Positions 26,070 through 34,803 of a DNA stretch of 64,000 nt are shown here, piece after piece. A program made the translations under genes and the position numbers. The first letter of the stretch is position 1, and each line of letters begins with the position of its first letter. Origin of the DNA: an uncultured Sanguibacteroides sp. (GTDB taxonomy: Bacteria > Bacteroidota > Bacteroidia > Bacteroidales > Marinifilaceae); contig NZ_UQRQ01000016.1 of the NCBI RefSeq assembly GCF_900543425.1, positions 9,854-73,853 on the forward strand, written 5' to 3'. Under the pieces are notes generated by a model, which ran no database searches, was not told the DNA's origin, and worked only from the letters and a program-made list of their open reading frames with translations.

Positions 26070-26543
26070 TTACCCCGCTACACTAAAAATGCCACAAATA
26101 GCTAATATTAAACCTACCAGAAAAATAAGTACCGCAGCTAAAGGAATCCAGATTCCTACAATATGATTTACAGGAAGAGAGAATAGGTTATTTTGAGATT
26201 TTACCTCTTTATCTATTACACAAAAAACATGCTTGTCACCGAGCCTATATATAATCTTGAGAACAATTATCAACTTAATAAATGCCCTGTATATAACAAA
26301 AGACATAAGCGTAATAAATATGAATCCTATCGTTAAGATGATAATAAGATTTTGTTGCGAACTTGCAGATAAAGCGCCCCCCATGAAAAGGCCGTTCATC
26401 ACCAAGAAATAATTAAACCGGGTACAAAAAAGTTGCTCGAGAAAAGCTCGTTCATTATAGAAATTCCAAATATTATGATCTTTTTGATATTCAAAAGATG
26501 CTTGGATCTCTTCACTACTCAAATTCAGATTGCTATTTGACAT
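26070..26543 (-). CDS. Small integral membrane protein of unknown function
   Basis: A 157-residue protein. An N-terminal soluble helix (about 1-40, Glu/Gln-rich, with ERAFLEQLFCTRF) is followed by two close membrane helices (about 44-62 and 65-88), a polar loop with HVFCVIDKEVKSQ, and a third helix near 128-153. I do not recognise the family. It lies in an AT-rich pocket between the IMP dehydrogenase terminator and the PEBP gene, in opposite orientation to its neighbours. The layout (helix, membrane pair, polar loop, membrane helix) recalls small signalling or defence membrane modules, but no catalytic partner is adjacent. Confidence 0.6.
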   Translation of the reverse strand: MSNSNLNLSSEEIQASFEYQKDHNIWNFYNERAFLEQLFCTRFNYFLVMNGLFMGGALSASSQQNLIIILTIGFIFITLMSFVIYRAFIKLIIVLKIIYRLGDKHVFCVIDKEVKSQNNLFSLPVNHIVGIWIPLAAVLIFLVGLILAICGIFSVAG

Positions 26544-26771
26544 AAGACTTTCTATTTGTATTCGATATTTTTTATAAAGATAATGTATTTATATTTATGT
26601 TCAAATCGCATATAATAAACATATCGACCTTATTTTGAAGGATCCGTTACTTTTTCCGGCTACCAATTATCCCCCAATACATTTCATCTTATTTTTCATT
26701 ATATGCCCCGGTCAAACGTAACATTTTCTCTTCCAGTAAGTATCTATATACAGAATCATTAAAAAAATCAT

Positions 26772-27260
26772 ATGAAAAACCAAACATTTACCCTGCAAAG
26801 TAACGAACTGGGAGGAGTCGGTACTCTGGAACAAGCCCATCCCCGATGCGGAGGAGAGAACAAATCCCCCCAATTGTATTGGATTAATCCCCCGAAAGGG
26901 ACCAAAAGTTTTGCCGTTACCATGTACGACAAAGATGCTCCCAGCGGAAGCGGATTCTGGCATTGGATCGTATTCAACCTTCCTTTTTCCACGCATGAAC
27001 TACTCTCCGATGCAGGTGACATATCCAAACATATCGCACCCGGAGATGCCATACAAAGTCTTAACGATACCGGGAATTACGGTTACACCGGACCATGCCC
27101 TCCTCCGGGAGATAACTGGCATAGTTATATGATTACGGTATACGCTCTCGACATCATGAAACTCCAATTGGATAAAGAGGCTCTTCCGGCACAGGTCGGC
27201 CTGGAATTATGGAAACATACGTTGGAGAAGGCGTCTGTTGTATTTTACTACAAGATTTAA
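26772..27260 (+). CDS. YbhB/YbcL-type PEBP (Raf kinase inhibitor-like) protein
   Basis: A 162-residue phosphatidylethanolamine-binding-protein fold. The ligand-pocket motifs are present: KSFAVTMYDKDAPSGSGFWHW and the later YGYTGPCPPPGDNWH. E. coli YbhB/YbcL are cytoplasmic or periplasmic relatives of unknown ligand; no signal peptide is seen here. Full length for the family and apparently monocistronic. The 228 bases upstream, back to 26544, show no gene. Confidence 0.9.
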   Translation: MKNQTFTLQSNELGGVGTLEQAHPRCGGENKSPQLYWINPPKGTKSFAVTMYDKDAPSGSGFWHWIVFNLPFSTHELLSDAGDISKHIAPGDAIQSLNDTGNYGYTGPCPPPGDNWHSYMITVYALDIMKLQLDKEALPAQVGLELWKHTLEKASVVFYYKI

Positions 27261-27289
27261 CACACAATAACATAAAATTGATCTAAATC

Positions 27290-27321
27290 ATTGGCTTTGT
27301 GTCATTTATTTATTATATTTG
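27290..27321 (+). promoter_or_regulatory. Promoter of the small secreted-protein gene at 27337
   Basis: ATTG (27290-27293), 20-base spacer and TATATTTG (27314-27321). Transcription would begin near 27328, so the ATG at 27337 is the first usable start. Confidence 0.5.
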
Positions 27322-27336
27322 AGACAAATACAAATT

Positions 27337-27708
27337 ATGGTCAGATTTATCTTACATACGATTCTGATCCTGGTGGTTTCCCAATTAACCAACGTAGCCA
27401 TGGGATTAGTGATGACTGAATCCGAGCAAGAGCATTTCCAGCAAATACTCGTTCAGGCAGAAAAATCCGTTCATGACCAAGAACTCTATCAAAACTATTA
27501 TAGCGACTGCATACTTCCGCAACAAAACGGAATATCCTTACGTCGTTCACAATTGCCGTCCCACGTTCGTATCCTCCTGGAAGGAATTCGTTTGGAGTAC
27601 GCGTGTATAAACAACAACGATCATTATTCCTCTCACAATTACATTAAAACATCACAAGACCGTGATTACAAACATCATTTTCACGAATTGTGCAAACTAC
27701 TGATTTAA
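27337..27708 (+). CDS. Small exported protein, unknown function
   Basis: A 123-residue protein with an N-terminal hydrophobic segment (VRFILHTILILVVSQLTNVAMG) that serves as signal peptide or anchor. The mature part is helical, with QEHFQQILVQAEKSVHDQEL, and has a His-rich end (HYSSHNYIKTS and HHFHELCKLL). Two cysteines lie mid-protein (DC near 65 and AC near 95). I do not recognise a family. The ATG at 27337 follows from the promoter position. The next gene, also unknown, is in the same direction 82 bases on and could be cotranscribed. Confidence 0.6.
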   Translation: MVRFILHTILILVVSQLTNVAMGLVMTESEQEHFQQILVQAEKSVHDQELYQNYYSDCILPQQNGISLRRSQLPSHVRILLEGIRLEYACINNNDHYSSHNYIKTSQDRDYKHHFHELCKLLI

Positions 27709-27790
27709 CGGTTTTTATTCTGTTTGTTTTACTCTTTTTCTTTCGAGAGAAAAAGACCCATTTTATTAACAACACATTATAAAAGCCGTT

Positions 27791-28105
27791 ATGAAAACAA
27801 ATCTATTTTCAAAAAACCGGAAAGAACAAAATTATGCATTGTTCTTTGAGCCGGACGAATTGCCTCGTTTGCAATACCTTCTGGAGACCAAACAATTTCT
27901 CAATCTTTCCAGATTGGATCAATACGCGGAAGATAACACGGGAATAAAACTTGAAATATCTCTGACGAATAGAGGAAAACGCGCTACCGTACAACTTTTC
28001 GAGTACATCGTATTCTCGTATGTAGCCGTTTCACCTGTCATGACTTTCCATAACAAGGAAGCTATGGCTCTCTCCGGAGCCGTTATTCCGGAAACAGGTG
28101 AATAA
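27791..28105 (+). CDS. Hypothetical soluble protein
   Basis: A 104-residue protein without signal peptide or membrane helix. Its N-terminal half is charged (SKNRKEQNYALFFEPDELP) and the middle contains GIKLEISLTNRGKRATVQLFEY, a beta-strand-rich stretch. No family or motif is recognised. It sits between the small exported protein and a long inverted repeat that may be its 3' untranslated structure. Codon use resembles its neighbours. Confidence 0.55.
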   Translation: MKTNLFSKNRKEQNYALFFEPDELPRLQYLLETKQFLNLSRLDQYAEDNTGIKLEISLTNRGKRATVQLFEYIVFSYVAVSPVMTFHNKEAMALSGAVIPETGE

Positions 28106-28114
28106 ATGGAATAC

Positions 28115-28194
28115 GGAAAGGTCTGAAAGATTTCACCCATAACTTTCGACAGGGTCTAAACAGGACAGCCCATAAGACATTTTCAGACCTTTCC
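28115..28194. repeat. Long-armed inverted repeat (possible structured RNA or 3' UTR element)
   Basis: Arms ggaaaggtctgaaa (28115-28128) and tttcagacctttcc (28181-28194) are perfectly complementary over 14 bp and enclose 52 bases. There is no T tract after the right arm, so it is not a standard terminator. It lies between the hypothetical gene and the hemerythrin gene. Confidence 0.55.
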
Positions 28195-28271
28195 CGTCCA
28201 TAAAATAAAATCGACTCTCATTTTGACTGCAATTAAACATCTTTCTTTTTATTTATTCTAAATAAATACTT

Positions 28272-28279
28272 ATATTTGC
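28272..28279 (+). promoter_or_regulatory. -7 element of the hemerythrin/LuxR operon
   Basis: TATATTTG matches TAnnTTTG and ends 15 bases before the hemerythrin ATG, giving a leader of only a few bases. No clear -33 match. Confidence 0.45.
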
Positions 28280-28294
28280 CTCAAATTTTAAAAT

Positions 28295-29002
28295 ATGAAA
28301 CATTTATTATTTTCTGAAAAGCAGAAACTGGCTGATTTGATCCATATCAATTTCAAGTTGTTGTTAGTCTTGCCCAGATTCAACATAAAATTAGGCTTCG
28401 GAGATAAAAATGTGGCGGAAGTATGCGAACAGTACGGAGCATCGACCGAACTATTCTTATTGGTATGCAACATCTATACTTTCGATGAATATTTTCCGGA
28501 CAAAAGGGAGCTAAGTCAGATTCATATCGATGATCTTACCTGTTATCTGCAGAAATCACACGACTATTACATAAAAGACCAGATCCCCGCTATCCAGGTA
28601 CAACTCGCTAATCTTGTTCGTTGTTACGATCAAAAACAGGGAGCCTTGTTGACTCGTTTTTTCGAAGATTACCGGACCGAAGTAGCCAATCACCTGAGCT
28701 ACGAGGAAAACACGGTCTTTCCTTATATATTGGATCTATTAAAAGGTAAATCCTCGGGAAATTATTCCATCGAACAATTTGAAGCCAATCACAGTAATAT
28801 CGAAGATAAACTGAACGACTTAAAAAATATTATCATCAAATACCTACCGGATAATTGTCAGTCCGACCTCCGGAATAAAATTCTTTTCAATCTTTTTCTA
28901 TTGGAAGAAGATTTGAACAAGCATTCGTTATTTGAAGATAAAATATTGGTTCCGTTTGTCCAACGATTAGAAAACCACAACGATGAACAGGAAAAAATAT
29001 AA
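28295..29002 (+). CDS. Hemerythrin-domain protein (RIC/YtfE-like)
   Basis: A 235-residue protein. The N-terminal part (about 20-85, with CEQYGASTELFLLVCNIY) resembles the short domain preceding hemerythrin in YtfE/ScdA iron-centre repair proteins, though it lacks the CxxC of those proteins. The C-terminal four-helix bundle (about 88-230) has the di-iron ligands in order: QKSHDYYIKDQIP, YRTEVANHLSYEENTVF, EQFEANHSNIEDKL and LNKHSLFEDKILVPF. The family senses or handles oxygen, nitric oxide or iron. It overlaps the downstream LuxR-type gene by 20 bases, so the two products probably work together, perhaps as sensor and effector (inference). Confidence 0.83.
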   Translation: MKHLLFSEKQKLADLIHINFKLLLVLPRFNIKLGFGDKNVAEVCEQYGASTELFLLVCNIYTFDEYFPDKRELSQIHIDDLTCYLQKSHDYYIKDQIPAIQVQLANLVRCYDQKQGALLTRFFEDYRTEVANHLSYEENTVFPYILDLLKGKSSGNYSIEQFEANHSNIEDKLNDLKNIIIKYLPDNCQSDLRNKILFNLFLLEEDLNKHSLFEDKILVPFVQRLENHNDEQEKI

Positions 29003-29585
29003 AATAACCCTTATAGAGCCCTCACCTATCGTTACGGAAGGTCTAAAAAAGATTTTTCAAACTTTTCCGGAATTTGAAATTACCCATTGCTCTGAAGATT
29101 TATTTCATTTTTCCGAACACCCGACAGCTTCTCTACCCGACATTGTTTTACTCAACCCGGTCGTAATCGATTTTCATCGTCAACACGCTATAAGGTCCAT
29201 ATTCTCTCAATATTCGCAAACCTTATTCATTGCTCTTTTATATCACTACGTATATGCCGATAATTTAAAACAATACGACGGCACGATCTCCATATATGAC
29301 AATGGAGCGAAGATCAACAAAAAATTACAGCAAGCGATAGAGAATCAGGAAACTACTCCCGGGGGTAGCGATAATTACGAACTATCCGACCGGGAGACGG
29401 AAATACTGATTTCTGTCGTCAAAGGTTTACAAAACAAAGAGATCGCCGACCAGCATCATATTTCGATTCACACGGTTATTTCTCATCGAAAAAATATCTC
29501 TCGCAAAACGGGTATAAAATCCATTGCCGGTCTTACGGTCTATGCTCTTCTACACAACCTTTTGGATCAAAACGAGATTGAATAA
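28983..29585 (+). CDS. LuxR-type regulator with a receiver lacking the phosphoacceptor Asp
   Basis: A 200-residue protein. The N-terminal receiver-like domain (1-120) starts YKITLIEPSPIVTEGL but has Asn58 in DIVLLNPV where the phosphorylated Asp is expected, and the acidic pair is reduced to one Glu. The C-terminal HTH (about 135-200) is well conserved: SDRETEILISVVKGLQNKEIA and HTVISHRKNIS. It would therefore bind DNA without phosphorelay control. The start overlaps the hemerythrin gene by 20 bases. Two 16-bp palindromes begin 1 base after its stop (29586-29637) and are good candidates for its own operators. Confidence 0.85.
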   Translation: MNRKKYKITLIEPSPIVTEGLKKIFQTFPEFEITHCSEDLFHFSEHPTASLPDIVLLNPVVIDFHRQHAIRSIFSQYSQTLFIALLYHYVYADNLKQYDGTISIYDNGAKINKKLQQAIENQETTPGGSDNYELSDRETEILISVVKGLQNKEIADQHHISIHTVISHRKNISRKTGIKSIAGLTVYALLHNLLDQNEIE

Positions 29586-29637
29586 TCCCCACAAATGGGG
29601 ATAGCCTCAAGAAATTTTCCCCACAAATAGGGATAGC
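29586..29637 (+). promoter_or_regulatory. Two tandem palindromic operator-like sites, 32 bp apart
   Basis: The 20-mer TCCCCACAAATGGGGATAGC (29586-29605) recurs with one change at 29618-29637. The core is an inverted repeat TCCCCA-CAAA-TGGGGA; the second copy has TAGGGA. The start-to-start distance of 32 bp equals three helical turns. The similarity continues after each copy (tcaagaaa). A -7-like CATCTTTG at 29657-29664 follows, placing the sites near -35 to -53 and -66 to -85 of a start near 29671, an activator-like layout. Confidence 0.6.
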
Positions 29638-29670
29638 AGATCAAGAAAAATTCACCCATCTTTGTCAATA

Positions 29671-29771
29671 GAAAATAACACAATATGTTGAATTTTAGTA
29701 AGCCCTCTATATTTTGGAAGAGATAACACTCTTAAACGAACCGGTTTAGCTCATTTCCGGTTCGTTCCTTT
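29671..29771 (+). ncRNA. Putative very short transcript with a 13-codon ORF
   Basis: Between the predicted start near 29671 and a strong terminator (29735-29771) there is about 100 bases of sequence. It contains one complete mini-ORF, 29685-29726, encoding MLNFSKPSIFWKR. It could be a small RNA, a micro-protein, or merely a promoter-proximal remnant. No homologue is known to me; the call rests on the operators, the -7 element and the terminator being in register. Confidence 0.35.
29735..29771. terminator. Bidirectional terminator before the MATE gene
   Basis: Arms aacgaaccgg (29735-29744) and ccggttcgtt (29757-29766) form a perfect 10-bp stem with a 12-base loop, with T-rich sequence on the plus side and A-rich sequence on the minus side. 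Confidence 0.75.
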
Positions 29772-31126
29772 TATATCCCTTTTAAAAAAATTGCATGCCT
29801 CTTAAAATAAATCAATGTTCCCACAGCGGTCACGAAAGCGACAAAATCAGAGATAGGCATACTCCCCCACACTCCGGTAATCCCCCAGTAGCGAGGTAAG
29901 ATCAACAAACAGGGTAACAGATACAATAATTGACGGGAAAGAGAGAGGAAGATAGAAACCTTAGCCTTTCCGATAGACTGGAAAAAATTCGTAATGACGA
30001 TCTGAGCTCCCACGAAAGGAAACATAAGGCAGGTAATTCTCAATCCCGTGTTGGCCAATTCGATCAACTGTTCATGACCGGTAAACATACCCACGATCGC
30101 GTGAGGAAAAATCTCGCTCATCAGGAACCCGAAGGTCATAATAGAAACTCCGGCAAACAAAGCGATTCTTAATGTCTTTTTTACCCGATCTCCACGTTTA
30201 GCACCATAGTTATACCCCACGATAGGTTGCATTCCCTGTGTCAACCCCAATTCAATCATCACAAAAAGAGTCAGCACCCGGTTTACGATACCGTAAGCCC
30301 CGATTGCCAGATCTCCCCCGTATGTTTTAAAACTATTATTCAAAATGATAACCACAGTACTTGCACAAACATTCATCAAAAAAGGTGACATTCCGATAGA
30401 GAAAATACTCATAACAATCCGTTTTTGTAACTTAAAATAACCGGACTTGAAATGAATAAAACTCGACCTCCTCAGAAAATGGTTTAAAATCCAGACCAGC
30501 CCCAGGCATTGCGAAAGAATCGTGGCAGTAGCCGCTCCGCGAATTCCCCAATCGAAATGAAATATAAATATAGGTGCCAGGATGATATTGGCAAATACCG
30601 TCACAAGAGACGACAGCATGGCTTTTTTAGGATATCCCGTCGCCCGCATGATATTATTCAAACCGATAAAAACAAACGATATCGGGTTTCCAAGCAAAAT
30701 TACCTGCATGAAATCCCGCGCATAGGGAAGTGTATCCTGACTCGCCCCAAAAAAATGCAAAATAGGCTCCAAAAACCACAAGGTAATTCCCCCGAAGCAA
30801 AATCCGTTAATGATACAAAGTAATAAAACATTGGTCAATACATGAGTCGCTTTATCTGCATCTTTTTGTCCCAAATAGATCGAAGTGATCGTAGCCCCTC
30901 CGACCCCGACCAAGGTAGAAAAAGCAATAACAAGATTCATCAACGGAAAGGTAATTGCCAATCCGGAAATAGCCAAAGGACCGACCCCATGCCCGATGAA
31001 TATACTGTCTATTATATTATATAAAGAAGTAACAGTCATTCCGATAATGGCCGGAATTGAATATTGTAATAGTAACTTACCAATCGGTTTGGTCTCCAAT
31101 ATATGAGGAGTACTTGTCATTGACAT
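29771..31126 (-). CDS. MATE family efflux transporter
   Basis: A 451-residue protein with 12 predicted membrane helices in two related halves. The N-terminal half shows IGKLLLQYSIPAIIGMTVTSLYN and SIFIGHGVGPLAISGLA; the second half has GLTQGMQPIVGYNYGAKRGDR, both hallmark MATE regions. It exports drugs or metabolites in exchange for sodium or protons. I chose the ATG at 31126 (MSMTSTPHILETKPIG) since the 35-residue upstream extension is not family-like. It is divergent from the hybrid kinase gene with 153 bases between, so the kinase could regulate it, but that is inference. Confidence 0.9.
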   Translation of the reverse strand: MSMTSTPHILETKPIGKLLLQYSIPAIIGMTVTSLYNIIDSIFIGHGVGPLAISGLAITFPLMNLVIAFSTLVGVGGATITSIYLGQKDADKATHVLTNVLLLCIINGFCFGGITLWFLEPILHFFGASQDTLPYARDFMQVILLGNPISFVFIGLNNIMRATGYPKKAMLSSLVTVFANIILAPIFIFHFDWGIRGAATATILSQCLGLVWILNHFLRRSSFIHFKSGYFKLQKRIVMSIFSIGMSPFLMNVCASTVVIILNNSFKTYGGDLAIGAYGIVNRVLTLFVMIELGLTQGMQPIVGYNYGAKRGDRVKKTLRIALFAGVSIMTFGFLMSEIFPHAIVGMFTGHEQLIELANTGLRITCLMFPFVGAQIVITNFFQSIGKAKVSIFLSLSRQLLYLLPCLLILPRYWGITGVWGSMPISDFVAFVTAVGTLIYFKRHAIFLKGI

Positions 31127-31279
31127 AGGTATATTTTTATATTTCGAATCCGAAAAGTATTTGGATATCCAAGAAACGACCATCCAAAAAAGCATGCAAA
31201 GATAACGAAAATAATAGAAAAACTGAATCATTATTTCATGAATATTATCTAATTTAGTCGGGAAATTAATAGAAGCGAT

Positions 31280-34200
31280 ATGAAAGAAAATGAAATTGTA
31301 CCGGATAAGCTTAAAGCTCTTTTAAATATGGCCAAATGGGGATGGTGGAAAGCCGATTTTCATGACAAGACATATACTTGTTCCAATTTCATTATAGATC
31401 TATTGGACCTAAAGTCCGATATCCTCCCTTTCTACGATTTTAAAGAATTTATACGCGAAGATTATCAAGCACGTATTACCAATGAATTTGCTTTCATATT
31501 AGCACAAGACGTATACGAGCAAACATTTCCCATTCATACCAAATACGGCGTACGATGGGTTCACTCCCAAATGGGCTTAAAAGAGAAAGACGAAAAGGGA
31601 CATCTTATCGCCTGGGGTTTCCTACAATGTATTGAAGACCAAGAAAAGGACACCAACAGGAAAGCATTGAACAAGGTCAATCACCTATTATACCAACAAA
31701 ACAGTATTTCCCGTTCTTTACTCACATTTTTACAAACCGAAGAGATTTCAAGTGTCATTTTAAAAATATTACACGATATACAGGAGCAATTTAACGGAGG
31801 CCGGGTATATATTATCGAATACGACACCAAAAATATGACTCAATATTGTTTATATGAAGTCTTAAACGATCAATCATTACAAAACCAACAGGCCAACCTG
31901 CCTTTGCGTATTGACGAAACTCCCTGGAAGAATCGGCAATTGATGAACTCCATACCCATTATATTATCCAACCTGGATGAGATTCCACAACAGGGGTTAA
32001 AAGAGAAAACACGTTGGGAAGCTCAACATATAAAATCCATGATGGCGGTTCCCATGCTGTCCAAGGACGGGGTTTGGGGCTATCTGGGCATCAATATCAT
32101 GAAAGAGTATCGTTCCTGGAGCAATGAAGATTATCAATGGTTCGCTTCCATGGGAAACATCATCAGTATTTGCATACAATTACATAATTCCGAACAAATT
32201 GCACATAAGGAAAGAGAGTATTTTGAAAACCTCTACCAATACATGCCGATAGGCTATATACGTATGAAATTGATATCCGACGGGGAGGGAACACCTGTAG
32301 ATTACGTTTATCTTGACGCCAATCCGGCTTTTGAGGAGATCACGGGGAGAGATCGTCACCATATTATCGGTAAGAACGCCAGTTCTTTAAACTTTCCGAT
32401 AACTCCCGGCCCCTCTTTAAAAGAAATAACCGATATCCTGTCCGTAAAAAATTATTACGAAGCCAATTATTCGTTGAATAACGGCAATAAATATTGCAGA
32501 TCTATTATCTATTCTCCTGGTAAAGACGAAATTGTTGCACTTTTCTCTGATATCACAGAAACCGTTAAGGCTCACGAAGCATTGGATCGAAGCGAAAAAA
32601 TGCTACGAAATATATATAAAAACATTCCCGTGGGCATAGAGATCTATGACAAAAACGGAATCGCTATCGATATCAACAACAAAGGTCTGGAAATATTCGG
32701 ACTAACACGAAAAGAGGATCTCCTGGGAGTCAATTTTCTTGATAATCCGAACTTCTCGGAAGAGATTAAAGCACAGGTACAGGCCAAACAAGAAGTGAAT
32801 TATGTTGTCAGGTATGATTTCTCCAAAATTAACGTTCATCAATATTACAAAACCTCCTATCGAGATACGATAAAAGATTTGTTGATCAAAATAACTCCTC
32901 TATACGATAACAACAATCATTTTCAAAATTATCTTTTTATCATTATCGATAATACGGAGATATTGACGGCCCACAACAAAATTAAAGAGTTTGAAAACTT
33001 CTTTTCCATTATCGCCGACTACGCGAAAATCGGTTACTGCCGATGGAATCAAGAGCAGCAAAAAGGATTTGCCATCAGCCAATGGTTCAAAAACTGGGGA
33101 GCCTCCGAAGATTCTCAATTTGAAAATATCATCGGGATATACCCGAATGTCCATCCCGAGGACAGACCGGAAATAAAAAAATTATACCAAGACCTTCTGA
33201 AAGGAAAAATCAATCGGATGCACAAAGAGGTTCGGGTAAAAGATGAAAACGGCCAATGGAAATGGATAAGAAGTGACATTGCTTCCAGACCGTTGGAAAA
33301 CAACCGTTACCTTGAATTGACCGGCATTAACTTTGACATCACCGAGATGAAAGAGATTGAAGCCAAATTGACGGAAGCCAAAATTAAGGCAGAGACATTA
33401 GACAAGCTAAAATCCGCCTTTCTAGCCAATATGAGTCATGAGATCCGTACGCCTCTAAATGCCATTGTCGGCTTTTCCAATCTCCTTCTGGAAGCCTCAG
33501 AACAAGCTGAAAAACAACAATATATAAATATCATACAAGAAAATACGGAGCTTTTATTACAACTGATCTCGGACATTCTCGATCTCTCAAAGATAGAAGC
33601 CGGCACATTTGAATTCGTAAACGGAGATGTAGACGTGAACCTGATGTGTCAGGAAATTATTCGTGCGGCACGGCTGAAAACACCGGAAAACATTCAACTC
33701 ATTTTCGGTGACCATCAGCCAGAGTGTCGATTATTCAGTGATAAAAACCGTTTAAATCAAGTCATATTCAACTTTATCAATAATGCCATAAAATTCACCT
33801 CTAAAGGAAGTATTACATTAGGTTATCGACTTGCTCACGGCCAGATTGAATTTTACGTACAAGATACAGGCATCGGTATCGACCAAGAGCATGTCCACTC
33901 TATTTTTGATCGTTTTGTGAAACTAAACACGTTCGTTCATGGAACCGGACTGGGATTAGCCATATGCAAAAGTATCGTGGAACAAATGGGAGGAACCATC
34001 GGCGTAGACTCCGTGAAAGGAGCCGGATCTCGCTTCTGGTTTGCCATACCCTATGTTTTCTCCCAGACATCCGAACCGGAAGTTCTGCTTGCAAATACAA
34101 CGATACAGGAAAAGAGTTTGAACAAATCCACTATTTTAATAGCAGAAGATACGGATAGTAATTATATATTGATCTCTACCATCCTCAAAAAAGAATATAC

Positions 34201-34474
34201 CGTAGTCAGGGCATTTAACGGTTCAGAAGCAATAAAGATGGTGGAAGAGGTTCATCCTGACTTGGTTCTTATGGACATAAAAATGCCTGAAATGGACGGA
34301 TTGACGGCAACTCAGCAAATCCGGAAAAAACACATTCAAGTACCGATTATTGCTTTAACAGCTTTCGCTTACGACAAAGATCGGATAAAAGCTTTAGAGG
34401 CCGGATGTAATGAATACATCACCAAACCTATACAAGCTCCCCTCTTAAAAGAGATGATAAAAAGGTTTATTTAG
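31280..34474 (+). CDS. Soluble hybrid sensor histidine kinase/response regulator with PAS and GAF domains
   Basis: A 1064-residue cytoplasmic sensor; no membrane helix is seen. Order: N-terminal PAS-like region (1-115), GAF-like domain (about 140-305, with WEAQHIKSMMAVPM), then three PAS units (about 310-430, 440-555 and 575-695, the last with IGYCRWNQEQQKG and a PAC-like end). The kinase core has the phospho-His in MSHEIRTPLNAIVGFSNLL near 720 and G boxes GTGLGLAICKSI. A C-terminal receiver (about 950-1064) has the phospho-Asp in LVLMDIKMPEMDG near 998. There is no DNA-binding output domain, so a phosphotransfer partner elsewhere is implied. The multiple PAS/GAF domains suggest a small-molecule or redox signal. 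Confidence 0.9.
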   Translation: MKENEIVPDKLKALLNMAKWGWWKADFHDKTYTCSNFIIDLLDLKSDILPFYDFKEFIREDYQARITNEFAFILAQDVYEQTFPIHTKYGVRWVHSQMGLKEKDEKGHLIAWGFLQCIEDQEKDTNRKALNKVNHLLYQQNSISRSLLTFLQTEEISSVILKILHDIQEQFNGGRVYIIEYDTKNMTQYCLYEVLNDQSLQNQQANLPLRIDETPWKNRQLMNSIPIILSNLDEIPQQGLKEKTRWEAQHIKSMMAVPMLSKDGVWGYLGINIMKEYRSWSNEDYQWFASMGNIISICIQLHNSEQIAHKEREYFENLYQYMPIGYIRMKLISDGEGTPVDYVYLDANPAFEEITGRDRHHIIGKNASSLNFPITPGPSLKEITDILSVKNYYEANYSLNNGNKYCRSIIYSPGKDEIVALFSDITETVKAHEALDRSEKMLRNIYKNIPVGIEIYDKNGIAIDINNKGLEIFGLTRKEDLLGVNFLDNPNFSEEIKAQVQAKQEVNYVVRYDFSKINVHQYYKTSYRDTIKDLLIKITPLYDNNNHFQNYLFIIIDNTEILTAHNKIKEFENFFSIIADYAKIGYCRWNQEQQKGFAISQWFKNWGASEDSQFENIIGIYPNVHPEDRPEIKKLYQDLLKGKINRMHKEVRVKDENGQWKWIRSDIASRPLENNRYLELTGINFDITEMKEIEAKLTEAKIKAETLDKLKSAFLANMSHEIRTPLNAIVGFSNLLLEASEQAEKQQYINIIQENTELLLQLISDILDLSKIEAGTFEFVNGDVDVNLMCQEIIRAARLKTPENIQLIFGDHQPECRLFSDKNRLNQVIFNFINNAIKFTSKGSITLGYRLAHGQIEFYVQDTGIGIDQEHVHSIFDRFVKLNTFVHGTGLGLAICKSIVEQMGGTIGVDSVKGAGSRFWFAIPYVFSQTSEPEVLLANTTIQEKSLNKSTILIAEDTDSNYILISTILKKEYTVVRAFNGSEAIKMVEEVHPDLVLMDIKMPEMDGLTATQQIRKKHIQVPIIALTAFAYDKDRIKALEAGCNEYITKPIQAPLLKEMIKRFI

Positions 34475-34803
34475 GAAGAGACATCGGATTTTTTCCGAAA
34501 GAGAGAAGTTACCTTTTTTATAAACCAACGGATCAATATCGGTACTGCCGCTTCCCAAACAAAAGGCATGACGGCTTTAAAAACAGAAAAATAGCTGCCG
34601 GAAGAAGAATCGTTCTTTTCCGTATCTTCGGATGAAGAAGGAAAAAACAGCAGGGAAAGTCCGGAAAGGAACAAACTTCCGGCATGTTGCCGGACGTAAG
34701 AGAAATCGTCATTTAATTTCTCTTCCTGCACCCGAAGCCGGGAACGTAATTCTCTTTTCTCAGCGATCAATTCCTCCAGAGGGGTCAACTTCGTTATCTT
34801 CAT
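34471..34803 (-). CDS. Hypothetical protein of a YtxH/holin-like stress operon
   Basis: A 110-residue protein. The N-terminal helix is strongly charged and probably coiled (LEELIAEKRELRSRLRVQEEKL). A hydrophobic patch follows at about 43-54 (LFLSGLSLLFF), then a Ser/Asp/Glu-rich linker (SSSEDTEKNDSSSG) and a C-terminal amphipathic or membrane-associated helix with a basic end (WFIKKVTSLFRKK). I do not recognise a family. It overlaps the holin-like gene by 44 bases and is the last of three genes; its stop overlaps that of the convergent hybrid kinase. Confidence 0.65.
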   Translation of the reverse strand: MKITKLTPLEELIAEKRELRSRLRVQEEKLNDDFSYVRQHAGSLFLSGLSLLFFPSSSEDTEKNDSSSGSYFSVFKAVMPFVWEAAVPILIRWFIKKVTSLFRKKSDVSS

